DNA of 64,000 bases from Hydrangea macrophylla (GCA_033977485.1 CM066993.1:25100001-25164000); one strand, 5' to 3'. Shown: positions 47,645-59,523, numbered from the stretch's first letter. Numbers and translations: made by a program. The notes: generated from the letters alone by a model not told the origin.

Positions 47645-47722
47645 CTGGCAGCCCTGAAAAATAGACCACACAAGACACAGATAAGGACAGGGAGAAGAAG
47701 AAACAAAACTGCCACTGCTGGA

Positions 47723-47850
47723 GTTCGATCGATTGAACTGGGTTCGATCGATTGAACTGGAGTGGACTTCGATTGCTTGAACATTGTTCGATCGATCGAA
47801 CATCTCCCCTTCGATCGCTCGAATTCAGTTCGAGCGATCGAACACAGCGG
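47723..47850. repeat. Palindrome array 2 of Athila-2, inside the predicted leader intron
   Basis: About six sites, including ttcgatcgattgaa and ttcgagcgatcgaa variants. Confidence 0.88.
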
Positions 47851-48193
47851 TGTGCAGCGATCGCAAAAACGCAAAGGAAACAAAAAGGTGCATAAACAAT
47901 GAAGTAACAAAAGAACTCCTAAGACCAGGGGGACACCCCCTTGGGATTTTCTAACACAAACGTTAAGGAAATGAAAGACACAAACAAGTAGGGCCTACCT
48001 CGGTGTAGAACACGTAGTGGCGGTGGAGGGAATGATGATACGATAATGAGGATGATGAGAGGGGTGATCAGGGCGTCTTATTGAGTGCGAGGAATTGAGA
48101 ATTTCCGAGTCGCCCCCCCCTCTGTGTTCGAGCGATTGAGAGTGAGAGAAATGAAGAAGTGTTCTGAAGACGCTTCATTTAAAAGCGTTGTTG

Positions 48194-48310
48194 GATCGAT
48201 CGAACTATGGTCGATCGATCGAAAACAAATCCCTCAATCGATTGAACACAAAATACAAGCGCTTGAACCTCCAGGTTTTGATCGATCGAAATGAGTTCGA
48301 TCGATCGAAC
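48194..48310. repeat. Palindrome array 1 of Athila-2, upstream of the predicted leader exon
   Basis: Five to six sites, partly decayed (caatcgattgaa). The last two are near-perfect palindromes. Confidence 0.88.
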
Positions 48311-48651
48311 ACAAAAAATTTCAGAATTCAAATGGGGGTATGAACCACATCACCCCCAACTATCAAAACAAATCTGGACATGCAGAGAGACTAAAAATCA
48401 GTTGAATTACAGGCATGTAGGACAGAAATTTATCCTCAGAATTGAAAATTGCACTTTTATATCAATCAAATATTTATAAAAACATCCACATTGCAACCAA
48501 ATTCCTCCCACATGGTATTTAGAACCTTATTTGACTAAAGAAAACCAAACAAAATAAAACTAAAAACCAAAACCAATAACATTTTGTCAAGGATTACATT
48601 CCAGTTGATAAACAAAAGATGAAATTGAACAAAAACAACTGAAATGCAGCA

Positions 48652-49577
48652 CTAATCTTCGAGTATAAAGATTTCCTCTTCCACAATCTCTTCATAACCC
48701 GCCGAATCGTCAGAAGTGAAGTCCAAACTCGATGATTCCCTTTCCCAGAACAATCGAAAAGCAGCAAGGACATCATCAACCAAGTCTGGCGTCTCCACAG
48801 AATTGAAAGCCCATGCAAGAGGTGACCCGGATGGAGACAAGGATAAAGGAGTGTGATTTCGCAATGGACTATCCTCTTGCGGCGGAGTGTGTGGGGGCCT
48901 TATGTAGGGCCCAAGACCATGAATCAGTTGATGTGGGAGAAATACCGGAATACCATTTAGGAACATAGTGACAATCCTGGACAAAAAACAACAACTGAAA
49001 AAAAAATAACAGAACACAAGAAACACGAATTAACACGAAAAGAAAAACAATGAATAGAAACAAAAATACAAAGAAATGTGACAAGTTCCAACCTCACTAT
49101 TGGCATAGGTTCCCAAAATGCACTGGCTGGTAATGGGCATTGGAGCCTGAATAGCAGGTAGCTCAGGTGCACATAACGGTATGGGACCAACTCAGGAACA
49201 AGGAAATCATCCACGAACACGAAGATGGCATTATGGCGGTCTGGGACGACATCCTGGAGGTCATGATCTTCCCATGGCTCCCACATATCATCATTTTCCC
49301 ATTGGGCCATGAGTGCATCATCCACCATACGTCCCATGTACAGGTCTTCATCCTCCTCCACATCATCGTCATCCTGAAATCCCATATTTTCGTATAGATT
49401 GATGTCCAGGAGGGTTGGTGGATATGGAATGTACCCTTGAGCAGCATCAATAAGAGAATGAGCTTCAGGGTCTTGATGAAGCAAGGGGCAGGGTGTGAGC
49501 TCACCCTCAGTCCAGGTACCACAACGACATTCTGAATCAGCCCAAGAACCGACAGAATGAACATCATCACCTCGCAT
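48652..49577 (-). CDS. Athila-2 accessory gene (acidic protein), two exons, intact
   Basis: Exon A 49577-49093 (485 nt, MRGDDVHSVGSW), intron 49092-48977 (116 bp, GTTGGAAC...TTTTGTCCAG), exon B 48976-48652. Exons join in phase and predict 269 residues. An acceptor-like ctgttgcag lies 9 bases before the start, so the gene may be expressed from a spliced subgenomic RNA. Residues about 55-110 are strongly acidic (FQDDDDVEEDEDLYMG, WENDDMWEPWEDHD). Exon B gives IVTMFLNGIPVFLPHQL and an acidic C-terminus (YEEIVEEEIFILED). Unspliced reading runs about 45 codons into the intron before stopping. No domain recognised. Conservation in Athila-1 on both sides of the intron supports the model. Confidence 0.78.
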
Positions 49578-49733
49578 CTATGCACCTGCAACAGAGTGGT
49601 TTAAGTATAATGGCTTAGAACTAGATCACAAACACAAAAGAACGAACAACAACGTAAAAACAAAAGAGAAAAAAAAACTAAAATGCAGGGAAAGAAGAGA
49701 AATACAACAACAATTTGGAACTCCTCTTTGGAT

Positions 49734-52700
49734 TTAAGTGTGAGAATAGTTGGGCTCATCCAGCTGGATGTGCTCAACTTCAGTGTGGAAGTTCTCCAAG
49801 AACGGTTTCAATCTTTGGCCATTGACCTTGAAACACTCATCGTTCTTTGGATTGACAATCTCAACCGCCCCATGTGGAAAAATAGTTTTTACGATGAACG
49901 GGCCTGTCCAACGGGAACGGAGCTTTCCTGGGAAAAGGTGGAGGCGAGAGTCATACAGCAAGACTTTCTGCCCCGGCTCAAATGATTTACGAAAAATTGT
50001 ACGATCATGGCGAGCCTTCAACTTTTCCTTATGTAACTTTGCAGAGTCATACGCATCTCGTCATATTTCCTCTAGCTCTGCAAGTTGGAGCTTCTGTAGC
50101 TGACCTCCCTCTTGAATATCAAAGTTGAATGAGTGCGTTGCCCAGTAAGCTTTATGTTCAATTTCAACAGGAAGATGGCAAGCTTTCCCGTAAACCAATC
50201 TGTACGGGGACATACCAAGATTCGTCTTATAGGCAGTACGGTATGGCCATAACGCGTCTGTCAATTTGTATGCCCAGTCTTTTTGATTAGAACTAACCGT
50301 CTTCTCGAGAATATGCTTGATTTCTCGGTTAGCCAATTCTGCTTGCCCATTAGACTGTGGATGATAGGCAAGAGAGATTTTATGATGGACTCCGTATTTC
50401 TTGAGAAGTGACTCCAAGGGCCTATTGCAGAAATGCTTGCCTTGGTCACTTAATAAAGCTTTCGGAGTTCCAAAACGGGACAAAATATGCTCTCTTAAAA
50501 ATGACATGACCGTTCTATGGTCATTTCGTCTCGTTGGTATCGCTTCTACCCATTTTGATACATACTCCACAGCAAGGAGTATGTATTCACAGTTATTCGA
50601 CTTGGGAAATGGGCCCATAAAATCTATGCCCCAACAATCAAATATCTCAATTGTGATGATAGGGGTTAAAGGCATAGAATTCCTTTTAGAAATGGTTCCA
50701 AGCTTTTGACAGCGTTGGCATGTCTTGCAAAAGGAATAAGCATCTTTGAAGACTGTGGGCCAGTAAAAACCGCTTTGTAAGACTTTTTGTGCGGTCTTTT
50801 GTGACGCGAAGTGGCCACCGCATGCCTCAGAATGGCATGACGCTAATATTATGGTTATATCCTCATTGGGGACGCAGCGCCTGATGACCTGATCGGCACA
50901 GTACTTGAAAAGGTATGGGTCATCAAAGAAGAAGTGACGCGCGAACGAGAGGAACCATTTCCTATCTTGGTTCGACCAGTGAGTTGGTGTTTCACCCGTG
51001 ACGAGGTAGTTTACAATATCAGCATACCAAGGCAGACTACTTACTGCCAGTAGCTGTTCGTCTGGGAACTCATCTTTAATGGATTGGGATTCAGTATTGT
51101 CAACAAAAGTCAACCGGGACAAATGATCCGCAACCACATTCTCTACTCCTTTCTTGTCTTTGATTGTTAAATCAAACTCTTGGAGTAAGAGTATCCAGCG
51201 AATAAGCCGTTGTTTAGCGTCTTTCTTTGACAGCAGATATTTGAGGGCCGAATGATCTGTAAAATAGACGATTGGTGACCCTATCAGATAAGACCTAAAC
51301 TTGTCCAGGGCGAATACTACAGCCAGCAGCTCCTTCTCAGTGGTAGTGTAATTCATTTGAGCTTTATTTAAGGTTCGGCTGGCATAGTATATCACATATG
51401 GCTTATTGTCCTTTCTTTGGCCTAGGACTGCGCCAATGGCGTAATCACTAGCATCGCACATTAATTCAAAAGGCAAACTCCAGTCGGGTGCCTGTATTAT
51501 AGGTGCGGAGGTGAGGAGATCTTTTAGATCCTCAAAGGACTTTTGGCAACTCTCTGACCACTCGAAAGGTGCATCTTTGACAAGAAGTTGACAAAGGGGT
51601 CGAGAAATTGCGCTGAAATTTTGGATAAATCGACGATAAAAACCTGCATGCCCCAAGAATGAACGAATGTCTCTTACTGTACGGGGGACAGGTAGATTTG
51701 AGATTATGTCAATTTTAGCCTTATCCACTTGGATTCCTTCATCGGATATTATGTGGCCGAGGACTATTCCCTTGGTCACCATGAAGTGACACTTCTCCCA
51801 ATTCAAGACTAGGTGTTTGTCCTCACACCTCATTAAAACCTGCTCGAGATTGCTGAGGCAATCTTCAAAGCTATGGCCAAATACCGAGAAGTCATCCATG
51901 AAAACTTCAAGGATGTTTTCGACCATGTCACTGTATATACTCAGCATGCACCGCTGAAAGGTAGCTGGTGCATTACATAGACCAAACGGCATTCGTCGGT
52001 AGGCAAATGTACCAAATGGACAAGTGAACGTGGTTTTCTCCTGATCTTCAGGAGCAATTTCAATTTGATTATATCCACTGTATCCATCCAAGAAGCAGTA
52101 ATACTTGTGACCCGCCACACGTTCTAGCATTTGATCCATGAATGGCAAAGGAAAATGGTCCTTTCGGGTCACAGTATTTAACTTCCTGTAGTCAATACAC
52201 ATCCTCCATCCAGTGGGGACACGTGCTGGTACCAATTCACCCTCTTTGTTCGGGATGATCGTTATGCCTGCTTTCTTTGGAACGACTTGGGAAGGACTAA
52301 CCCAAGGACTATCAGATATCGGATATATCATCCCAACGTCAAGTAGTTTAAGCACTTCCTTTTTAACTACTTCTTGCATGTTGGGATTCAGACGGCTTTG
52401 CATTTGCCTTGAGGGTTTAGCGTCTTCCTCCAGATATATCTTATGCGTACATATGGATGGGCTTATGCCTTTGAGGTCAGCAATTGTCCATCCCATAGCA
52501 TCCTTATGCTTGGTAAGCATTTCCACTAGCTTACTTTCATGTTCATGAGTTAAAGCAGCTGAAATGATCACAGGATAAGTTTTTCCAGTCCCTAGGAATG
52601 CGTATTTTAGCTCTTTGGGAAGCTCCTTCAATTCTAACTCCGGAAACTGGAAACTAGAGGGCATTACCAACTTGGTTTTAGGAGGCAGTTGTTCATATGG

Positions 52701-55295
52701 CATTACCCACATGCAATCGGCTCTATCCTCCTCTATCGTATCCATCATCAGACACGTCTGGTTCAAGTCAGCATCCAATGGGGTGGACTCTGCAGGCTGA
52801 TAGATATCGCCAAATTGAGTCATCACAACTTCTAAAGGATCTTTGTAGTCGACCAAATCAACTTCATCTTCAATGACTGTGTCTATGTAATGGATTTCTT
52901 CCTCATCATCGTATTCTTCAGGTCGGGGATTAGAAAAGATCTTGATATTCAACATCATGTTCCCGAATACGATAGTCATGATACCAGTTCTAATTTTGAT
53001 TGTGGCATCAATGGTGTTGAGGAATGGACATCCAAAAATAACCGGGATATGTGCACCAGGATTAGACACAGGTTCTGTGTCCAATATCACGAAATCAACC
53101 GGAAAGACAAAAGAGTCTATTTGGACAAGGACATCCTCCAACACCCCTCTAGGGTACTTCACAGATCTGTCTGCCAATTGCAAAGCGACTCGGGTGGGTT
53201 TGAGTTCACCCAACCCTAGCTGTTTATAGACTGAATAAGGCAGCAGATTTACGCTTGCTCCTAGATCGAGGAGTGCGTTATCTATCTTTTGGTTCCCAAT
53301 TCTGCATGAGACAGTGGGTGTACCGGGATCTTTGAGTTTTGGAGGCAACTCATTTTGAATGATCGCACTGGCTTGGCATGCGACATAAGCATGTTTCTTC
53401 ACGCTTTGCCTCCTCTTGACCGTGCATAGATCTTTGAGATACTTAGCATAGGCCGGCACTTGCTTGATAGCATCTAGGAGTAGAAGGTTAATTTTAACTT
53501 GCTTAAACAATTCCAGAAACTCCTGATTCTTCATCTCATTCTTGGGTTTCTTCAACCGTTGAGGATAAGGTGCAGGAAAGGGGCATTTTGGTGGTTCCTC
53601 CTTAACAGACTCCTTCCCAGGCCTTCTCTCAACTTCTTCCTCTACTCTAGGAACTTCAATGTTTGCCTTGATTGGTTCGTCATTAGTAGACGGCTCCTCC
53701 TCTTGAGTAGATGGTAGCTCAACTTCTTCATCCACCACTTCCTCCTCTTTGTACACTTCGGGAGTGGACAGAGGCATGCTTTTCTCTATGATTTTTCCAC
53801 TTCTCAGTGTAGTCACAGCTTTAGCATGTTCTTGATTGTTAGGACCATTGTTATGTCCCTTGGGGTTCTGAAGTGGTTGGGCAGGGAATGTTCCTCCTGA
53901 GACTTCTTGCCGTGCATCTATCCTCTCTAATGTAGCAGACATTCTACTCATCATTTGGATGAGTTGCTGAGTTAGATTGGCATTAGCAAGTGGCTCTTCT
54001 TCTTGTACCTTCTTGTGCGGTGGCACATAGGTATTGGTTTGTGGTGCATTGGAGGGTTGAGCTTGATGGTAATTATTGGTTCTGTTTTGATTGTAATGCT
54101 GGGCTGGCCTATTGTTTTGCCCTGGATATTGATTGTTGTTGTAGGGCTGCTGTTGATATTGATTTTGGGCCCCAGCATTATTTCTCCAATCAAAATCGGG
54201 GTGATTCCATTTATTGTTACTTTGAAAGTTATTGTTGGAATTCCCCGCCCCTCGAAAACCTTGCATGGCATTCATCTCTATAGGGGCTTGCTCTTGAAAA
54301 TATGGCACATTAGGACAATATTGAGTTGTATGTCCCAACATGTTGCATGTGCCACATGGTTCTTCAGGCATGACTTGCCTAGAGCTCTCTCCTTTCATGC
54401 TTAACTCCTCTACCTTCTTTGCTAGCTCTGCATACTTAGTCATGAGGTGATCTTCATTGGTTAGCTGGTATAGGCTTTTCTCCTCTACACAGGATATCTG
54501 TGAGCGTGAGATATTGTCAGAATTTGACCATTCATGAGCGTATTCAGCTAACCATTCGAAATGGGCTTCGGCCTCTTCAGTGTTTTTACGCAGAAATGGT
54601 CCAGAGCTCATCGTTTCCACCAACTTCTTTGTTTCACCATTCAATCCCTGATAAAAGAAGCTGATAGTTTGCCATTTCTCAAACCCATGGTGTGGGCACG
54701 AGAGAAGCAAATCTTTGAAACGCTCCCACGCTTGTGTGAAGGTTTCATTGCTCTTTTGTTTATAGGAATTGATTTGACGCTGAAGGTCTGTGGTCATGCG
54801 AGTAGGATAGAATTTCTTCAGAAACGCGGTGCTCATCGCATGCCAGGTGAAAATTGAATTAGGTTTTAGGAAGTGGAGCCACGTCTTCGCTTTATCTTTC
54901 AAAGTGAAGGGGAATAGCATTAGATGCGTCACCTCCCTAGGACAAGTTTGCGAGAATGTTTTGCAAACATCCTCGAAATCGGTGACATGTAAATACGCCT
55001 TCTCACTTTCTATCCCATGAAAAGTGGGAAGCAGTTGAATCATCCCATTGCGAAACTGAAATTCGCCATTATGCGGTGGGATTTGAATGCAAGAGGGCGT
55101 AGGTGCATGTTCTGGTTGCATGAGATCGCAAAGAGGACGGAGTGCCTCATCAATTGGTACCACAACATTGTCACCATTTTCACTCTGATGATCATCCATT
55201 GATGCAGTTGGAGTGGCTATTGGGTTGATGGAACTATCAGAGTCAGACAAGTAGAAAGGATTTCCAAAAATTCCTTCAATAGAATTCTCGGACAT
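49734..55295 (-). pseudogene. gag-pol: Athila-2 gag-pol polyprotein, one nonsense codon in integrase
   Basis: Start [12 protein letters not shown] at 55295, 115 bases after the PBS. Open for 1744 codons, then TGA at 50061-50063, where Athila-1 has Arg (CGA to TGA). The frame then continues to the natural stop at 49734 (1854 codons in all). Gag domain about residues 100-260; CCHC knuckle [14 protein letters not shown] near 313. Protease DLGAS near 678. RT from about 1030, with FMDD near 1133. RNase H about 1278-1395 ([13 protein letters not shown]). Integrase HHCC about 1488-1531 ([17 protein letters not shown]); catalytic Asp near 1557 (GIDFMGPFP) and 1616 (LLSDQGKHF), Glu near 1652 ([10 protein letters not shown]). 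The stop falls after the catalytic core and removes the C-terminal 109 residues with the GPF-type fold. Confidence 0.95.
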
Positions 55296-55410
55296 GAACT
55301 AGGAGAGTCCCTAGGGTGAGAATTTACCCAAAAGAACTGAAAAGAAGAGAAAATAAAAATAGAAAGAGATGAAGAGAGACTGAGGTAATCTAAGGAATTG
55401 ATCGTCGCCT

Positions 55411-55428
55411 TCCCCGGCAACGGCGCCA
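55411..55428 (-). promoter_or_regulatory. Primer-binding site, tRNA-Asp, Athila-2
   Basis: Minus strand TGGCGCCGTTGCCGGGGA, a perfect 18-base complement to the plant tRNA-Asp 3' end, six bases from the LTR. Confidence 0.96.
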
Positions 55429-56080
55429 AAAACTTGACACGAGAATTTTTCTGTGCGCTCTTGTGCAATACCCAAGTGTAGGTAGACGTGCAAGTAATAT
55501 CTGGTAAGACCAGGTCGATCCCACAGGGAAGGTGTTGACCTATTGAATTAGACTAACCTCTAAAGAAAATAAAATAAAATGAATAAGATTAAGCAATGGT
55601 GCGGAACACAAAGTTCCACAGCTAAGATTACTAAAGGATATGACTAACGATCTAACTAGCTAATTAAAACATTACTTGAAATTAGGATGTTTAACTTTAA
55701 AAGAAAGTGTTGGGATTACACGAATCCGCAGTAATCTAGCCATCTACCATGCATTTACCTTGAAGCCCAAAGGAGTATGTTACCCACAGTTTTCCGTATT
55801 CCTCTAAAGATAGAGAATCCATGGCCCTTTCATGACCGGGACCATATCATCACAGTTAAATTAAGATACGTAAAAGCGGTTTAATCCAATAGTTAAGACT
55901 CGCATCCTCAATGGTGTTAGCATTGAAGATGGTTTGCAAAATATATTGAAAGAAAATGCCTTAGGGCCTTAGTTTTAAAACTGTTTTGACAAACTGAGCA
56001 TTTATTTGGGACAGAATGATAACAAATCCTAAAACAAAAAGTCCTGGAATACTGCAGGGAACATCCTCAAGAATCCGAGA

Positions 56081-56204
56081 GTTCGATCGATCGACGCGCT
56101 TTCGATCGATCGAAGACCTTCATCCCTCAATCGATCGAACGGACTTCGATCGATTGACTGTCTCTGGTTCGATCGATCGAACTAACTTCGATCGATCGAA
56201 CACA
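56081..56204. repeat. Palindrome array, transcribed part of Athila-2 5' LTR
   Basis: Copy of 43183-43306 with single-base changes. Confidence 0.9.
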
Positions 56205-56697
56205 GCGATTATCCTGCTGCATGGCAGAGGCTGGAGATCACTGTTGCATCGTGTTCTCCCAACCTGGGACTACTCAGACATCATCTGGAGTGTCATAGAT
56301 TGATATTTAACGTGAGAAAACATTAACACCTCGTTTGGTTGTGAGTTTTTCATGAAAACTACGAAATCTATGGTTTTGACAAAATATTGAGCATGTAGTG
56401 CAATAGGATGAGCAATTAAACTATGACTACCAAGTGCAGAATATAACTAACAATATATAAATAACCTGGAGTGAAGAATACTAGTATTAACTCAGAGAAA
56501 TCCAGTCCACAATGTAAAAATTCAATGAAAACCTACAAAAAAAACAAGCAAACTCTCTATCTCTCTCTCTAAAACTGTTAAAACGTAAAGTGGGCGTCCT
56601 TATGGACGTGTACAATACACATATATATAAGAAAACCTAAGAAACTAGGGTTAAAACCCGCATCTGCTGCGCACGCAAATGTTACTGGAAATACCCC

Positions 56698-56811
56698 GTT
56701 CGATCGATCGAACTGGTCTCGATCGATCGAACCCTTAAGACTCAATCGCTTCAACTCTCTTTGAGCGATTGAACTCTCGATCGATCGAACCTTCTTAGAT
56801 CGATCGAACTC
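56698..56811. repeat. Palindrome array upstream of the TATA box, Athila-2 5' LTR
   Basis: Copy of 43800-43912; one site has changed from cgatcgaa to cgattgaa. Confidence 0.9.
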
Positions 56812-57061
56812 CACATTTTAGCTTTGACTTCTTTTGTTCTCATTCCAGCATTCCAGTTATTCTGATGTTCATCTGTTTAGTCCACACAGCAGTAATCTGC
56901 ACAAACAACAGCTAAAACAATACAACTTATTATAGATTAATCATAGTGTATAGAAATTAGCCTTGCAATGCAAATTGCAGATAACACGGGAAGTTGTGAT
57001 AAAAACTAATACAATTCTTTCTTTTAGCGCGGTTGTATTTTACAAATACCCCCGCTTTGCA

Positions 57062-58527
57062 GCTATTATGTACCCAATACTTTTATGCACTAATTGGCAG
57101 CTATGTAGAAAACCTGAAAACTGAGTTAATATGCCTATTATGCCAAAAGAACAAGTAGTGGAAGCTAATAACCCTTAGTGAGCTATTGAGCCAATCGTCA
57201 TTTCTGAGGGAATTCTCATACAATTTCGAATGGTCTTTCTTGTTTATACTTAGTAAATGTCTCAGTTTTTCTTTAAAAGTTTTGACTGCTTGTTAGAGGA
57301 GAACGTTCAGGACTTACCAATTACACTTAATGAACACTTAAGTGCTAAAAATTGAAAGTTGAGAAAATGATTTAAGCCATCGTTTACCCATTCTTTAACC
57401 TGATATAGCTTTCACCTGCATTCATTGAAATGTTTCATCCCTGATCCCACACCAACTAAATATTTCCAATATGATTACAAAGAATCCAAGTCCTTGATCT
57501 ATACCTTGACCTCAATGAGCCGTATTATACATTTATTAAGAATGAAGTCATCAAAGTAGGTGAAGTGGAATGAAGTAGTTGTGGGTCAGTTCATTGAAAA
57601 AAAAAAAAGATGAATGATGAATGAAGGAAAAGAAAAAGAGCATATGAAATAAATGGGAGATTGGGTTGAGAGATGAAAAGAATAAAAAGAGAAGTTGAAA
57701 TTCCATCACATATGGAAGGGCACATTCTTCTCTACAACACCCTCACCTACTAACTAAAAGCAAAAATTCAAAGTCTTAAAGATTCTCAACAATTAATTTG
57801 AACATGGAAGTGTGAATTGAGTTATCCACGGTATTTCGCTCCTCTAGTAAGTAGTGTTCTATTCATGAGACTGTATACTCTTAAATGTCCATTTTTCATA
57901 GAGTCAAGTATGGAAGCATTAGCACCCAGAATATCAGCCTTATCAAAGCTTTCATACGGTGTGCGGTCATTGTAAAGCAAGTTTCTGAGAGACGTTCTTT
58001 TTTAGTGTGACCAATGTGAGAGTTGAGTTAAAACTGCGAGTTTTTCAAGGCGCAATAGTCTAAATAACTCTTAATAGGGTTGGACGTATGGTTATTAAAC
58101 TCACACACACACGGGTGCATGATGGTGATACATATGTTATATTTTACTTGGTGATATAAGGGAACATGTGGATTTCTTTCATGGGTTGATTGAGGATAGT
58201 ATATCTTTGTAGAGTCAAAGTAACAATTTTATGGAGGGGGAATTCTACAAGTTATTCTAAATCTTTTTGAGCTTAAAATTGGAGAATTTTGTGGGTATAT
58301 TCACTACAAACCCTCACGAGACAACACTCGTCCACTAGGGGGAGCCTAGGGGTTTAACTGCCTGTTGCATTCGCTAAATGCAACCACGATTCCTGCGAAA
58401 GTGAGTTAGGAATTTTCTCTCTCTCTTAGTTTGGGTTGTTTTTAGTTTTCCTTTGTTTTTCTTAGTCATGGTAGTATTAGTTTAGTCGTTTTTATTTTCG
58501 CTTTATCGCTAGGGACTAGCAATAAGC
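57062..58527 (+). other. Athila-1 3' noncoding region, right part
   Basis: Resumes with the GCTAT target duplication and is collinear with the inverted 45620-44178 stretch of Athila-2. No gene seen. Confidence 0.8.
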
Positions 58528-58540
58528 TAGTTGGGGGTTG
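58528..58540 (+). promoter_or_regulatory. Polypurine tract of Athila-1
   Basis: tagttgggggttg directly before the 3' LTR start TGCAAAGC at 58541. Confidence 0.8.
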
Positions 58541-58794
58541 TGCAAAGCGGGGGTATTTGTAAAATACAACCGCGCTAAAAGGAAGAATTGCATTGGTTTT
58601 AATCACAACTTCCCGTTTTATCTGCAATTTGCATTACAATGCTAGTTTTCATACAATGTGATTAATCTATGATAAATTGTATTGTTTTAGCTATTGTTTG
58701 TGCAGATCTCTGCTGTGTGGACTAGAAAGATGAACGTCAGGACAACTGGAATGCTGTAGTGCAGACAAAAGAATTCAAAGCTAAAGTTTGAAGT

Positions 58795-58906
58795 TCGAGC
58801 GATCGACTATAGTTCGATCGATCGAAGGTTCGATCGCTTAAACAAGGTTTAAGCGATTGAGTTCCAAATGTTCAATCGATCGAGAAATGTTCGATCGATC
58901 GAACAT
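58795..58906. repeat. Palindrome array upstream of the TATA box, Athila-1 3' LTR
   Basis: Five to six sites; one more than in the 5' LTR copy. Confidence 0.88.
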
Positions 58907-59404
58907 GGTATTTTCAGAAACTTTCGCGTACGCAGCAGTTGCGGAATTGTAACCCTAGCCTTTAGGTTTTCTATATATATAAGCATTGTATACGTCCCAA
59001 AGGACGCCCACTTTTGTTTTTTTATCAGTTTTAGAGAGAGAAAAGAGAGTTTTTCTTGGTTTTTTGTAGGTTTTCCATTGATTCTTGGTTTATATAGCTT
59101 GATTACTCTAAGGTTTGAAAAAGTTCTTCGTTCCAGGTTACTTCTCTACTGTTTATTTATATTCTGCACTTAGTTTAGAATAGTGTAACTCGTTAACTTA
59201 GTAGTATTGCATGTTAGACAAGTTTATATCATTAGTTCTCATAGTTTTCATGCAAAACTCACATCCAAACAAAGCCTTAATGTTTTCATATGATAAAAAC
59301 CAACTTGTGACACTCCAGACGATGTCTGAGTAGTCCTAGGGTTGGGAGAACATAATGAAACAATGATCTCCAGCCTCTGCCTTGCAGCAGAATTAATCCC
59401 ACAT

Positions 59405-59523
59405 TCGATCGATCGGAGGTAGTTCGATCGATCGAACCAGAGATAGTCAAGAGATCGAAGGACATTTCGATCGATTGAGGGATCAAGGTTTTCGATCGAT
59501 CGAACGATCGTCGATCGATCGAA
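59405..59523. repeat. Palindrome array, transcribed part of Athila-1 3' LTR
   Basis: Six sites; the second is better preserved (ttcgatcgatcgaac) than in the 5' LTR. Confidence 0.88.

Larger units (their letters stand above)
47645..48651 (-). other. Athila-2 spacer with predicted leader intron and two palindrome arrays
   Basis: Minus strand: accessory-gene stop, the PPT-like box agttgggggtg (48351-48362), array 1 (48194-48310), and a predicted noncoding exon ending ACCGAG/GTAGG at 47999/47998. Then comes a 345-bp intron containing array 2 (47723-47850), with the acceptor at 47655-47654. Order and splice sites match Athila-1. Confidence 0.6.
42538..57061 (-). mobile_element. Athila-2: nearly intact Athila-lineage element nested in Athila-1
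   Basis: LTRs 42538-44163 and 55435-57061 (1626 and 1627 bp) flank 11.3 kb, with perfect 5-bp target duplications GCTAT at 42533-42537 and 57062-57066. I count about 16 substitutions between the LTRs, roughly 1%. The interior has a perfect tRNA-Asp PBS, a polyprotein with a single nonsense codon, an intact accessory gene with intron and an intact env-position gene. It belongs to the same family as its host, Athila-1, and lies in the opposite direction. Confidence 0.95.
55435..57061 (-). repeat. 5' LTR of Athila-2
   Basis: 1627 bp. Arrays at 56081-56204 and 56698-56811; TATA at about 56621-56630. The promoter reads leftward into gag-pol. Confidence 0.94.

Noticed and set aside
49163..49591. 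Second reading frame overlapping the accessory gene (also 38564-38992)
   Set aside because: It is open in both copies, but as a Met/Trp/Ile-rich shadow of the acidic exon; the exon A frame explains the splice phase and the conservation better.
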